This document shows, piece after piece, positions 43,774 through 53,790 of a stretch of 64,000 nucleotides of DNA. How positions within the stretch are numbered: the first letter of the stretch is position 1; every line of letters begins with the position of its first letter. The DNA is taken from positions 106,150 to 170,149 of the forward strand of contig NZ_JAPYKK010000004.1 of assembly GCF_029623395.1 (NCBI RefSeq). Reading direction: 5' to 3'. The notes under the pieces are model-generated. The model ran no database searches and was not told where the DNA came from. It saw only the letters and a list, made by a program, of their open reading frames with translations. The stretch comes from Sphingomonas echinoides (lineage in GTDB: Bacteria > Pseudomonadota > Alphaproteobacteria > Sphingomonadales > Sphingomonadaceae). Position numbers and translations under genes: made by a program.

Positions 43774-45906
43774 CTACCAAGCGACGCGCGCGCTCAGCGA
43801 CCCGTTGATACCCTCACCGACATTCGTCTGTGTCCAATATTTCGCATTCAGCATGTTGTTCACATTGCCGACAAAGGTCACCGTGCGACCGCCGATTCCC
43901 GTCTCATACTGAAAACCAGCGTTTGCAAGCGTGAGCGCCGGGATGAACAGGAGATTCCGATCGTCGGTCGGCGCCTTGCCGAAATAGCGGACATTGGCGT
44001 GCAGGCTGAACCCCTGAATGGCAGCGACGTGATATTCGCCGTTACCAACGATCTGCCATTTCGATGCACCGCCGGGAATATGGCCGAGTAGGTTTTCGTT
44101 GCCCGCAGACACGTCGCGAATCGTCGGATCGAGATGGACGGCGCCCAGTCCCAGCTTCAGGTCCGACGTCACGCGATATCCGGCGATCGCTTCCACGCCC
44201 TTGTATACCGTCAGTCCGTCCTGGGTCAGTCGGCGCGCCCCTGCAACGATGCTGTCGATCGTGTTCGCGCGTTCGATGCGGAAGGCGGCAGTGGTCAGGC
44301 TCAGCGCGCGATGTTCGTATTTCGCCCCTACCTCATATTGCCGGCTGATCGTCGCCTTCAGCACTTCGCCGACATTGGCATATTCGCCGCCGACGCGGCT
44401 GCCCGGCTCCATGGCCTCGACAAAGCTGCCATAGATCGAGAGGAACGGCACAGGCTTGTAGATCAGCGCGACCGTCGGCGTCACGGCCGAAGTACGATAG
44501 CCCGAGTCTGTTGTCGTATCCGCGTCAAGGTCGAACAGCCGGTAGCGGGTGTAGCGCGCGCCAAGCATCGCCTGGACATGATCGCCCAGATGCACTGTAT
44601 CACTCAGGAACAGTGCCTCCTGCCGGTCCCGTGACGGCGACACATCCGTGCCGAACCGAATGGTGCGGGTCACGCGGAACGGCTGGTCTTGGTAGATATT
44701 GCCGTTGAAATCGTTGCCCCAGTGATAGTCGGTCAGCCCGAATTTGGTAGGGCTGCTCTGATACGCCGCCCCGGCGACGAGTTCGTGGCGCAGCGGACCG
44801 GTCGTGAAAGCACCCTGGATCATCGCCTGGGCGAAATGATTCCTGTCCAGTTGGGCGAAATTATAGGCGTTCCCCTCATAATCCCCCGCCTGATTCAGCA
44901 TGTAGACGAACATCTTGTTCGAATGATGCAGCTTGCTGGTATAGCCGTAGGTCAGCTTTGCCGACCAGCCATCGGCAAAAGACCAGTGCAGCCCGGTCGC
45001 GGTCGACAGCGTTTTGGTTCGGTAGAAACTGTTGGCAATGTTCAGCTTGCCATAATCATAGCTGACCTTCGGCAGGACGGTATCGGCATAGCCGCTCCAA
45101 TAGACCTGGAACGGTTCGTGCCGCAGGTCGCTATCCTCGTAGGTCGCGGTCGCATACCAGTTCAGCTTGGAGCTGACGGCATATTCCAGCGCGAGCGACC
45201 CCACCAGGCGATTGACCCCGGCCCTATTGTAGGCCGTACCCTTTTCCCCAGCCAGGTTGAGGCGATAGCCCAGCTTGCCATCCTTGCTCAACGGACCGCC
45301 CGCATCGATCCGGCCGTAAAAGATGCTGTTGGTGCGATAACCGATTTCCGTGGTCAGCAGCGGGGCTGCGGTCGGCCGCTTGGTGCGATAGCTGATGACC
45401 CCGCCCGGCGAACCGAAGCCGTACATGAAACCGGTCAGGCCTTTCAGCGCCGTCACGCTCTCGATCGGCTCCAGCGGGAAATCGCCGCCCCAGTACAGCA
45501 GCAGCGGGACGTCATCGATATAGTAGTTGCGCACGCCCAGTCCGCGGATTTGCGCGCCCCACCAGTTGGTCGTCCCGGCCGGTGCGGATGACGACACCGA
45601 CGGGTCGTTGACGAAGATCTGCGCGATGCTGTTGGCTTGTCGCTTGGCGATATCGTCCTTGTCTACGACCGTGATCGAATATGGCGTGTCCAAGAGGGTT
45701 TTTGGACCCAGGGCGCCGCCCTCCGTGACCCTGCCCTGACCGTCGTCGGACTTCAGGCCGGTCACGACGATGTCGGATTTCTCCTCTTGCGCGTCGCGCG
45801 GATTAACTTCCTGCGGAGGATCGAGGCTGAGCGCATGTGCCGCCGGACACAGCGACACGCCTGCTAGGATCGATGCTGACAGAAGTGATCCGACAAATGT
45901 GCACAT
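43774..45906 (-). CDS. TonB-dependent siderophore receptor
   Basis: A 710-aa receptor starting at ATG after GGGGGA. Signal peptide to about residue 25 (PAAHA), DIVVTGLK TonB-box-like segment, siderophore-type plug (TPYSITVVDKDDIAKRQANS; IRGLGVRNYYIDDVPLL; GFMYGFGSPGGVISYRTKRP) and a barrel ending SLSARVAW. It faces a second siderophore receptor across a 102-base gap with a Fur-like box, so both are probably iron-repressed. Confidence 0.88.
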   Translation of the reverse strand: MCTFVGSLLSASILAGVSLCPAAHALSLDPPQEVNPRDAQEEKSDIVVTGLKSDDGQGRVTEGGALGPKTLLDTPYSITVVDKDDIAKRQANSIAQIFVNDPSVSSSAPAGTTNWWGAQIRGLGVRNYYIDDVPLLLYWGGDFPLEPIESVTALKGLTGFMYGFGSPGGVISYRTKRPTAAPLLTTEIGYRTNSIFYGRIDAGGPLSKDGKLGYRLNLAGEKGTAYNRAGVNRLVGSLALEYAVSSKLNWYATATYEDSDLRHEPFQVYWSGYADTVLPKVSYDYGKLNIANSFYRTKTLSTATGLHWSFADGWSAKLTYGYTSKLHHSNKMFVYMLNQAGDYEGNAYNFAQLDRNHFAQAMIQGAFTTGPLRHELVAGAAYQSSPTKFGLTDYHWGNDFNGNIYQDQPFRVTRTIRFGTDVSPSRDRQEALFLSDTVHLGDHVQAMLGARYTRYRLFDLDADTTTDSGYRTSAVTPTVALIYKPVPFLSIYGSFVEAMEPGSRVGGEYANVGEVLKATISRQYEVGAKYEHRALSLTTAAFRIERANTIDSIVAGARRLTQDGLTVYKGVEAIAGYRVTSDLKLGLGAVHLDPTIRDVSAGNENLLGHIPGGASKWQIVGNGEYHVAAIQGFSLHANVRYFGKAPTDDRNLLFIPALTLANAGFQYETGIGGRTVTFVGNVNNMLNAKYWTQTNVGEGINGSLSARVAW

Positions 45907-45952
45907 GACGTTGTCCCCCAAAGATTGAAGCCGCCCGCTATTTGCATTGCTA

Positions 45953-45969
45953 TTGCGAGTCAATCTCAA
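45953..45969. promoter_or_regulatory. Fur-box-like palindrome between two siderophore receptors
   Basis: TTGCGAGTCAATCTCAA is palindromic at 12 of 17 positions and AT-rich at its ends. It lies midway in the 102-base divergent gap, where one ferric-uptake repressor could silence both receptor genes. Confidence 0.5.
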
Positions 45970-46008
45970 CTGTGCGTATAGGCTCCTCACGAATGACAGG
46001 GGGACACG

Positions 46009-48171
46009 TTGAAAAAGATTGTTGCGCGGACGACCGGAGCCGTGCTGTTCGCGTCGACGCTCGATCTGCCAGCGGACGCGTGGGCGCAGACGGCATCCGA
46101 GGCGGAAGAGAAGCAAAACGACATCATCGTCACGGCACACCAAGTCGGCGGAGCGTTGATCGCGTCCAAGGCGGAGATACCGCCTCTGGAAACCGCGCAG
46201 GCGATCTCGAGCGTGTCGCAACAGACGTTGCGCGACCGTGGCGTGCTGCGGCTCGGCGACGCGTTGGCGGGGGTTGCCGGCGTCTCGCGCAACAACACCT
46301 ACGGTTTTTTCGACGGCTTCAACATCCGCGGGTTCAACGCCTCGTCGGGTGCAACCTATCTCGACGGTCTGCTCGACGATACCGGTATGGGCACGTCCGA
46401 AATGACCGGGCTGGAACGGATCGAGGTGGTCAAGGGGCCGGCCTCCGGCCTGTTCGGACAGGGGCCGTTATCCGGCATCGTCAACCTCGTCAGCAAGCGT
46501 CCGCAGGACCAAGCCTTCCTCGATATCGGGGCCAGCGCCGGGTCTTATGACCTGGTAGAATTGCGGGCCGACGCGAACGGCCCGCTGACACGCGACGGCA
46601 CCGTTACGGCGAGGCTGGCAGGGATCTACCGCAATCAGGATTTCTTCGTGCAGTCCTCGGGCCAGAAACGGATCTTCCTCGCTCCCTCACTCAGTTGGAA
46701 AATCGCGCCGAGCACGACGCTGACTTTGCTGGCCCGCTATCAGAAGGATGATATCCGGCCATGGTCGCCTACCACGGCCTATGGCACCGCCCTGCCCAAT
46801 CCCAACGGACCGCTGCCGATCGACCTGTCGATCAATGACACCGCGTATCCCGCCAAGCAAAAGAACGATTACTGGAACGTTGGTTACGTCGTCGATCACC
46901 GGATCGGTAGCACGATCGTGCTCCACCAGTCGCTGCGCTATCAGGATTTCCATAATGGCTGGGACAATTGGCTGTTCGTCACCGGCATCAACGCGCTGGC
47001 CGTTCCGGCGACTGCCACCACCCCTGCGATCCCCGCATACCGGCGGGTCAGCCGGGCCTTTTACGGGCCATATGAGGAGAACGGCACCTATTTCCGGGTC
47101 GACACCAACGCCAGCGCGCGTTTCAACACCGGACCGCTGAACCACTATGTCCTGACCGGTGTCGATTACGGAAGTCGCAAGGCGGACAACATCAATCTCT
47201 ACGACACCAGCAAGCCTTATTATCTTGATCTGTATGCGCCGGTCTATGGCACGGTCAGCAACCATAATCCGGCAGTTCCCACGTCCAGTGCAGGTAGCCG
47301 AACCAAGCAACTGGGGTTTTACGTCCAGGATCACATCAAGCTCGGCGAGGCTCTGGCAGTCACGGTCGGCGGTCGCTGGGACGATGCTTCGGCGATCAAT
47401 CTGAATGGCGGCGTACCCGGTCCGAAAACCAGCGCGAGAGCGTTTAGCCCGCGCGCTGGCGCGACGCTGGCGCTGAACGACTGGTCGTCGCTTTATGTGA
47501 ACTATTCCAAATCCTTCACTCCGCAATTCAGTTACCGCGACGTCAACCAGCGCGTGCTGCCGCCCGAACGCGGCGTCAATTACGAAGGCGGGGTGAAGGT
47601 CGCGCGCGGCGACGGCCGGTTGACTGGCATGCTGACCCTCTTCTCGCTGACCCGCACCAATGTCGCCACGGCCGATGCGGTGCTGCCCAACGTCTATGTC
47701 CTAACCGGGGAACAGCGCACGCGCGGCATCGAGGCGGAAGGCGCATGGCGACCGGCACGTGGCATCGACCTTACTGCTGCTTATACCTATCTCGACGCGA
47801 AGGTGACCGCCGACAACCGGCTGCGCGTCGGATCCAGGCTCGGTAGCGTTCCTCGCCACATCGTCGATCTCTGGGCGCGCTACACGATCCAGGATGGCCC
47901 GCTGGCCAAACTGGGTGCTGGCGCAGGCGTTCATCATGAAAGCAACCGCGTTGCCAGTACGGCATCGGCCGTGCCGGGGGCGACGGAGCCCTTCTATCTC
48001 GATGGCTATGCCCTGGTCGACGGTGCGCTCTTTTACGGTTTCGGCGATTGGTCGGCACAGGCCAATGTTCGCAACATCTTCAACGCACGCTATTTCCCCA
48101 CCGCCTCGCTGACCCGCACGACGCCGGGCGAACCGCGGAGCGTCCAGGTCGCACTCCAGCGGCACTTCTGA
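46009..48171 (+). CDS. TonB-dependent siderophore receptor
   Basis: A 720-aa receptor starting at TTG after AGGGGG. Signal peptide to about residue 27 (ADAWAQT), NDIIVTAHQ TonB-box-like segment, plug (ETAQAISSVSQQTLRDRGV; GFNIRGFNASSGATYLDGLL; PASGLFGQGPLSGIVNLVSK) and a barrel ending VALQRHF. It is the first gene of a four-gene iron-uptake operon. Confidence 0.9.
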   Translation: MKKIVARTTGAVLFASTLDLPADAWAQTASEAEEKQNDIIVTAHQVGGALIASKAEIPPLETAQAISSVSQQTLRDRGVLRLGDALAGVAGVSRNNTYGFFDGFNIRGFNASSGATYLDGLLDDTGMGTSEMTGLERIEVVKGPASGLFGQGPLSGIVNLVSKRPQDQAFLDIGASAGSYDLVELRADANGPLTRDGTVTARLAGIYRNQDFFVQSSGQKRIFLAPSLSWKIAPSTTLTLLARYQKDDIRPWSPTTAYGTALPNPNGPLPIDLSINDTAYPAKQKNDYWNVGYVVDHRIGSTIVLHQSLRYQDFHNGWDNWLFVTGINALAVPATATTPAIPAYRRVSRAFYGPYEENGTYFRVDTNASARFNTGPLNHYVLTGVDYGSRKADNINLYDTSKPYYLDLYAPVYGTVSNHNPAVPTSSAGSRTKQLGFYVQDHIKLGEALAVTVGGRWDDASAINLNGGVPGPKTSARAFSPRAGATLALNDWSSLYVNYSKSFTPQFSYRDVNQRVLPPERGVNYEGGVKVARGDGRLTGMLTLFSLTRTNVATADAVLPNVYVLTGEQRTRGIEAEGAWRPARGIDLTAAYTYLDAKVTADNRLRVGSRLGSVPRHIVDLWARYTIQDGPLAKLGAGAGVHHESNRVASTASAVPGATEPFYLDGYALVDGALFYGFGDWSAQANVRNIFNARYFPTASLTRTTPGEPRSVQVALQRHF

Positions 48172-48172
48172 C

Positions 48173-48487
48173 ATGGCACGTAAACGGATCGCAGCCCCGG
48201 AGAGCCTTGCCGCCCGGATCAGCCTGCCCCTGCGCATCCTGGGCGCGATCGTCGGCGGCTATGGCGTCACGTCGCTTGCAGTCGCCTGCCTCGCGCGGAT
48301 CCTGCCGATGCGCGCGGCCGAGGCCAGCGTCGCCGCCACCCTCGCGTCGTTTGCCATCTATGCCGGTATCATCGTCGCGATCTTCTCCGCCCGCTCGGTG
48401 TTGCGCATCTGGCTGTGGCTAATGGCTGCCGCGCTTCTGCTGGGCGCCGCCCTCTACTGGTCCATTCTGACGGGAGGTCGATTGTGA
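48173..48487 (+). CDS. DUF3649-type small membrane protein of iron uptake
   Basis: A 104-aa protein with three predicted transmembrane helices (about residues 20-44, 55-75, 78-98). It starts one base after the receptor stop and overlaps the PepSY gene by GTGA. Position and size fit the DUF3649 proteins found beside siderophore receptors; the function is not established. Confidence 0.7.
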   Translation: MARKRIAAPESLAARISLPLRILGAIVGGYGVTSLAVACLARILPMRAAEASVAATLASFAIYAGIIVAIFSARSVLRIWLWLMAAALLLGAALYWSILTGGRL

Positions 48488-50055
48488 AGAACGGTTTTCG
48501 CCAATCGATGGCGGCGCTGCACACCTGGACGGGACTGTTGTTCGGCTGGCTGCTGTTCGCGATGTTCGTCACCGGCACCGCCGCCTATTTTCAGGAAGAG
48601 ATCAGCCGGTGGATGCGGCCCGAGGTAGTCGCCACCGCCGCCCCGGCGCCGGCGACGCAGGCCGCAATCGCCTGGCTGCAAAAAACCCAACCGGACGCGG
48701 ACAGCTGGTTCATCACCCCGCCATCCGCGCGCAACCCTGCGACGGAGGTCTTTTGGCAACCCCGGACGGTGGAAGGCGAGCAGCATGCCCGGCGCCGCCG
48801 GAACGACACCAGCGCAACGCTCGACGGGATTGGACGTGTCGTTACAACGCGCGAGACGCGCGGCGGCTTCTTTCTGTACCGCTTCCATTTCGACCTGCAT
48901 TATATGCCGGTGTTGTGGGCGCGATATCTGGTCGGTGCCGCCGCGATGTTCATGCTCGTCGCGATCCTGTCCGGAATCATCACGCACAAGAAGATCTTTG
49001 CCGATTTTTTCATGCTGCGCTTCGGCAAGGGGCAACGCAGTTGGCTCGACGTGCATAACGTCACGGCGGTGTTCGCTCTGCCCTTCTATTTGATGATCAC
49101 CTATACCGGGCTGGTCACGTTGGCGACGCTGTACATGCCATGGGGGATCGCCGCCAATTACGCGTCCCCCGAGACTTTCTTCGCCGAGGTGTTTCCGAAC
49201 GGCGGAGAGACGCAACGGACCGGCACTGCCGCGGCGATGGTACCCATCGGACCACTGATGGCAGTCGCGACACGGGAATGGGCCGGGGCGGCAGTGGGCT
49301 CGGTCCAGATTGCCAATCCGAACGACGTCAGCGCGACCATTACGCTCCGCCGTGCGGCGGACACCGCCATCGGCGCGCGCGGTGAAAGCATGGTCTTTGC
49401 CGGTGCCACGGGCAGGATGATACGCGGCGGCGCGCCAGAAGGCGGCGCAATGGCCACCCAAAGTGTGATGATCGGGCTTCATGCCGGTCGCTACGCCGGC
49501 TGGGGTCTGCGCTGGCTCTACTTCTTGTCGGGCATCGGCGGAACGATCATGGTCGGCAGCGGGCTCGTCCTATGGACGGTGAAGCGCCGCGCGAAGCTGC
49601 CAGACCCCACCCGTCCGCATTTCGGTTTCCGCCTCGTAGAACGGCTCAACATCGCCGCGATCGCTGGTCTACCGGCAGGCATCGCTGCCTATTTCCTCGC
49701 CAACCGGCTGCTGCCGACCGGCATGACGGCGCGCGCAGAATGGGAGATCCACAGTCTCTTCCTGACATGGGCAGCCGTGCTGCTCTGGGCGATCGCCCGG
49801 CCCTACCGTCGCGCCTGGATAGAAAGCCTCGCGCTGGCCGCCGGCCTGTTCGCATCGGTGCCAGTGGTGAATGCCCTAACCGTCTCGCGCAACATGCTGA
49901 CCGGCATGATGACGGGCGACTGGCTGTTCGTCGCCTTTGACATCGCGATGCTCCTATTTGCCCTTGGCTTCGGCTGGGCAGCGCGCAAGGCGTCGACGGT
50001 CAATGCCAAACCCGCTCGCGGCATGCGCACCATGCAGAACATGGCGGCAGCATGA
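48484..50055 (+). CDS. PepSY-associated transmembrane protein (ferric-siderophore reductase candidate)
   Basis: A 523-aa inner-membrane protein starting at GTG. It has an N-terminal helix with the family HTWTGLLFGWLLF motif, a large periplasmic PepSY-type segment (about 40-140), His-containing helices (FHFDLHYMPVLWARYLVG; LDVHNVTAVFALPFYLM; GLHAGRYAGWGLRWLYFLSG) and further C-terminal helices. Conserved His pairs could bind heme. Related proteins next to siderophore receptors are thought to reduce ferric siderophores in the periplasm. It is coupled to both neighbours. Confidence 0.85.
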   Translation: MKNGFRQSMAALHTWTGLLFGWLLFAMFVTGTAAYFQEEISRWMRPEVVATAAPAPATQAAIAWLQKTQPDADSWFITPPSARNPATEVFWQPRTVEGEQHARRRRNDTSATLDGIGRVVTTRETRGGFFLYRFHFDLHYMPVLWARYLVGAAAMFMLVAILSGIITHKKIFADFFMLRFGKGQRSWLDVHNVTAVFALPFYLMITYTGLVTLATLYMPWGIAANYASPETFFAEVFPNGGETQRTGTAAAMVPIGPLMAVATREWAGAAVGSVQIANPNDVSATITLRRAADTAIGARGESMVFAGATGRMIRGGAPEGGAMATQSVMIGLHAGRYAGWGLRWLYFLSGIGGTIMVGSGLVLWTVKRRAKLPDPTRPHFGFRLVERLNIAAIAGLPAGIAAYFLANRLLPTGMTARAEWEIHSLFLTWAAVLLWAIARPYRRAWIESLALAAGLFASVPVVNALTVSRNMLTGMMTGDWLFVAFDIAMLLFALGFGWAARKASTVNAKPARGMRTMQNMAAA

Positions 50056-50414
50056 TCCACGCCCTGGCTATCATTGTCGCGGTTGTCGGATTCGCCTGCC
50101 TTTGCGCGGCCATGGTGCGACACCAAAAGGACCTTCTCGGCCACGCGCTGGCCGTTCGATCCGCGCGACGGCTTCGCATCGCTGGCGCACTCTCCCTGCT
50201 ATTCGCGCTCGCGGTGGACATGATCGTCCTCGGTAGCGGCTACGGCGCGGTGGCGTGGTGCGGCCACTTGACGGCAGGTGCCGCACTCGTGCTGATCGGG
50301 CTCAACCGAAAGATCGCACGCGACAACCGCCGCATCCTACGCGCGAACGTCAGGGTTTCGGCGCCACATCGCCCCCCGCGCCGGTACGATACCGATCGAA
50401 CCACGCAAGAATAG
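50052..50414 (+). CDS. DUF3325-type small membrane protein
   Basis: A 120-aa protein with three predicted transmembrane helices (about 3-22, 42-60, 65-85) and a basic tail. It overlaps the PepSY gene by ATGA and matches DUF3325 proteins that complete this iron module. Its last 65 bases overlap the end of the convergent peptidase gene. Confidence 0.7.
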   Translation: MIHALAIIVAVVGFACLCAAMVRHQKDLLGHALAVRSARRLRIAGALSLLFALAVDMIVLGSGYGAVAWCGHLTAGAALVLIGLNRKIARDNRRILRANVRVSAPHRPPRRYDTDRTTQE

Positions 50415-52422
50415 CCGACGCCTTCGCCGCCGATTGCGACGGACGCGCCGTAAAGCCTCCGTGGCTCGCGCCGGGAACCTTGACCAGTGCGGTCGGCACG
50501 CCGCGGATCTGGAGCGCTGCGTAATATTGCTCCGATTCCGAGACCGGCGTACGATAATCATCGCTGCCCACCACGACCAGCGTCGGTGTCTTCACGTTGC
50601 CGACGAGGCTCAGCGGCGAACGGTTCCAGTAGCTCATCGGGTCTTCCCACGGCAGCTTGGTGAACCAGTAGCGCGAAGTGAACAGCGTATTGTCCATCGT
50701 CAGCGCCTCGCTCGCCCAGTTGATGACGGGCTTCTGCGTCGCCGCAGCCTTGAACCGGTTGGTCTTTCCGACGATCCACGCGGTCAGCACGCCGCCGCCC
50801 GATCCGCCCGTGACGAACAGATTGTCGGGATCGGCCGTGCCATCCGCGATCGCGGCATCGACCGCGGCGATCAGGTCGTCATAATCGGCGGATGGATATT
50901 TCTTGTCGATCAGATTGGCAAACTCGGCCCCGTAGGAGGTCGACCCGCGCGGATTGGTCCATAGCACCGCATAACCCGCCGCCGCGTACAATTGCACGTC
51001 GGTCGCGAAGCTCGGGCCATACGCACTGTTCGGGCCGCCGTGGATCTCCAGGATCAACGGCAGGCGTTTCCCGGCAGGTCGGCCCGGCGGGGTTGCGATC
51101 CACGCGTCGATCGACCGGCCATCCGGTGCCGTCACCGCGATCTTGCGCACCGGCGCGAGCGCCTTCGCTGCCGCCAATCCGGCGTTGAGCTGGGTCAGGC
51201 GACGGGCCTTGCCACCGCTCGATACCCAGACGTCCGCCGGCGCGCTCGCATCGCCGCCGGTATAGGCGATCATGCCGTTGCGCGAGACGGAGAATTCGCC
51301 GCCGGTATAGGGTCGGTCGAGCCCGTCGCCCCCGACGTTGTCGACCAGCGGCGTTACACGCCCGTCCAGACCGATCCGCGCGACCTTGCGCTGTCCGCGG
51401 TCGTCGTAACTGGCGAACAGGCTGCGACCGTCCGCCGCCCAGGCGGCATCCTCTATCCCGCGATCGAGCGTCGCGGTCAGCGACTTTGCACCGCCAGCGT
51501 TGCGATCGCCGATGTAAAGTTGCGTGTTTTCATAACTACGCCGCTTGTCGTCAAACCCGATCCAAGCGATCCGCGCTCCGTCCGGGGAGACGATCGGCTT
51601 CGCGTCGGGGCCGTCACGACTGGTCAGCGTCCGCAAAGCGCCGCTGGCCACGTCCACCGCGATCACGTCGGAGTTCATCACTTGCCGATCGGCCTCGGGC
51701 CCGCGAATCGCCGCGAACACGATCGATCGGCCATCCGGCGTCCACGATAGTGGGCCGCCGTCGTCGAACGCGCCGAACGTCAGCTGACGCGCCGCGCCGC
51801 CGTCCGCCGCCACAACGAACAGATGGTCGCGGCCCGGCTTGACGTAACCGGGTCCGTCGTTGCGATAGTTGATCCGGTCGATCACCGTCAGCGGCTCCGC
51901 CCATTTTGCGCCCTCCGGCTTGGGCGGCGCCTTGCCGAGCGTCGTCGCTTCGCCCGCAACCGTTGCGACATAGGCAAGCTGTCCCCCATCGGGCGACCAC
52001 GCCAGCGCCTGCGGATCGCCGGGGAAGCTCGTCACGCGCGCGCTGCTCCCAGACGACAGCCACCGAACGAACAATTGCGATCGATCCCCGTCGGCGGCGG
52101 CATAAGCGACGCGTGTACCATCCGGAGACCAGCGCGGGTTCGATCCCTGTGTCGCGAACGGCGTCTGCCGCCCCGAAGCCACATCGATCAGCCACAGCGA
52201 CGACTGCATCCGGTCGGTCATCACATCGGCGCTGCGCCGGACGTAGATGATCGTGCGGCCATCCGGGCTGATCTGCGGGTCCGCCGCGATCGCGAGGCCA
52301 AACAGGTCCGCGCCGGTGAACGCCCGCGTCGGCGCCTCCGCAGGCGACGCATTCTGTTGTTGCTGTGCGATTCCGGCGGCGGGGGTCGCGACGATGAGGG
52401 CGATAGCAAGGGACAGGCGCAT
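50350..52422 (-). CDS. S9 family peptidase (prolyl oligopeptidase-like)
   Basis: A 690-aa secreted serine peptidase. Signal peptide (to about residue 19, GIAQQ), beta-propeller with repeated SPDG blades (ISPDGRTIIYVRR; WSPDGTRVAYAAA; WTPDGRSIVFAA), then a C-terminal alpha/beta hydrolase domain with nucleophile in GGSGGG, acid in GSDDYRTP and His in GASHGG. It is like the dipeptidyl aminopeptidase/acylaminoacyl-peptidase group. It stands alone, convergent with the iron module. Confidence 0.88.
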   Translation of the reverse strand: MRLSLAIALIVATPAAGIAQQQQNASPAEAPTRAFTGADLFGLAIAADPQISPDGRTIIYVRRSADVMTDRMQSSLWLIDVASGRQTPFATQGSNPRWSPDGTRVAYAAADGDRSQLFVRWLSSGSSARVTSFPGDPQALAWSPDGGQLAYVATVAGEATTLGKAPPKPEGAKWAEPLTVIDRINYRNDGPGYVKPGRDHLFVVAADGGAARQLTFGAFDDGGPLSWTPDGRSIVFAAIRGPEADRQVMNSDVIAVDVASGALRTLTSRDGPDAKPIVSPDGARIAWIGFDDKRRSYENTQLYIGDRNAGGAKSLTATLDRGIEDAAWAADGRSLFASYDDRGQRKVARIGLDGRVTPLVDNVGGDGLDRPYTGGEFSVSRNGMIAYTGGDASAPADVWVSSGGKARRLTQLNAGLAAAKALAPVRKIAVTAPDGRSIDAWIATPPGRPAGKRLPLILEIHGGPNSAYGPSFATDVQLYAAAGYAVLWTNPRGSTSYGAEFANLIDKKYPSADYDDLIAAVDAAIADGTADPDNLFVTGGSGGGVLTAWIVGKTNRFKAAATQKPVINWASEALTMDNTLFTSRYWFTKLPWEDPMSYWNRSPLSLVGNVKTPTLVVVGSDDYRTPVSESEQYYAALQIRGVPTALVKVPGASHGGFTARPSQSAAKASAILAWFDRYRTGAGGDVAPKP

Positions 52423-52568
52423 GCGGGTCTCCGGATAGATCGACCGCAGTCATGCCCGATCGCGTGCCCTATGCAAGGGTGTGGCGAGATCCGCCGTTCG
52501 ACGGTCGCGGGCACCACGCCATCCGGACCGAAACGGTGCCAACCGCGCGAACGGTCGGCACCTGTCCG

Positions 52569-53534
52569 TCAGGCGGCGGGCTTCAGATAGCCGTGCATGT
52601 CGAGCCAACGCGCGAACGCGTCGAACCAACCGGTGCTCGTCGTCGTCTTCTTGTACATGCCGAACCCGTGACCACCCTGTTCGAACAGGTGGAACTCGAC
52701 CGGACGCTTGGCGGCGCGCCAGCTGTCGATCAGCCCGAACCCGGCGTTGCCGAACAGCGGATCATCCGCCGCCAGCGCGACGAACAGCGGCGGCGCGTCC
52801 GCGGGCACCGTCATCGGAGTGACCGGCCCGTAGATATCGCCGATGAACGCGGGTTTCGCGTCCTGGCCGACCATCGTCGTCGCCATCGTCAGCATGGCGC
52901 CCGCCGAGAAGCCGACCATCCCGATCCGGTCACGATCGACATGCCACTCGCCCGCCCGCTTCCGCACTAGCGCAAACGCCGCGCGCGCATCCGCGATTTG
53001 CGGGGCGAGGTTCGCCATCATCGCTTCGGGGCTTGGCCGCGGAGGACGGGGACCGGCGCCCGGACCCGACCCACGCTGGAACGCGGCCATGTCCTCGGGG
53101 GTCTGGTTGAGCCGATACTTCAACACGAACGCGGCGACGCCCTTTGCCGCAAGCGCACGGGCGACGTCCCAGCCCTCATTCTCCATTGACAGGGTCTGGA
53201 AGCCACCACCCGGCGCCACGATCACCGCCGCCCCGGTCGCCTTGGCGGGATCGGGCAGGAACGGGGTAAGCGTCGCGACCGTCACGTTCCGCGCGAACAC
53301 GCTGCCATATTGGCTATGCCAGGCTTCCGGCGCCTTGGCGTTCGGCAAGGTCCCGGTCCCCAATTCGATCGCGGACGGCTGTGCCGGGATCGGGATGCCC
53401 GCCATCTTGTCGGATTGCGCCTGCAGCGGCGCTGCCAGCGCAACCGCGGCAGCGATGCTGCACGTCGCAAGACAGCTGCGAACCGGCCTGCCGAACCAAT
53501 GTGACGCAAGAATACCTTGTGCAGATTTCATCAT
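52569..53534 (-). CDS. Secreted alpha/beta hydrolase (acetyl-esterase/BD-FAE-like)
   Basis: A 321-aa protein. The start is one of two adjacent ATG codons after GGGAGAG. Signal peptide ends near LQAQS (residue 40). The hydrolase domain has VIVAPGGGFQTLS (oxyanion), GFSAGAM (nucleophile Ser), acid in ALAADDPLF and catalytic His in QGGHGFGMY. It resembles xylan or carbohydrate acetyl esterases. A Pro/Gly-rich insert (RGSGPGAGPRPPRPSPEA) lies mid-domain. It stands alone. Confidence 0.83.
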   Translation of the reverse strand: MMKSAQGILASHWFGRPVRSCLATCSIAAAVALAAPLQAQSDKMAGIPIPAQPSAIELGTGTLPNAKAPEAWHSQYGSVFARNVTVATLTPFLPDPAKATGAAVIVAPGGGFQTLSMENEGWDVARALAAKGVAAFVLKYRLNQTPEDMAAFQRGSGPGAGPRPPRPSPEAMMANLAPQIADARAAFALVRKRAGEWHVDRDRIGMVGFSAGAMLTMATTMVGQDAKPAFIGDIYGPVTPMTVPADAPPLFVALAADDPLFGNAGFGLIDSWRAAKRPVEFHLFEQGGHGFGMYKKTTTSTGWFDAFARWLDMHGYLKPAA

Positions 53535-53790
53535 CGCTCTCCCGTGTTTATCGTTCTTTCGAGCGAGCCTATCGGTACCGTTACCATGGTGCAATACGGG
53601 CATCGCAAAAAGTTCATTTCGTGTAGCCGACGCCTTCAAATGGTAGCGCTATGCAATCGGACAAAGCCGCGATTCTTCAGATCCCGAGCCGGTTTTGGCA
53701 AGCCGCAGCCGGACGCAAATTTCGCTCGCGTCGGACGCATGATCAATCCGTACGATTGCATGCCGAAGCGATCCGCCCGATAGCGCAGGG

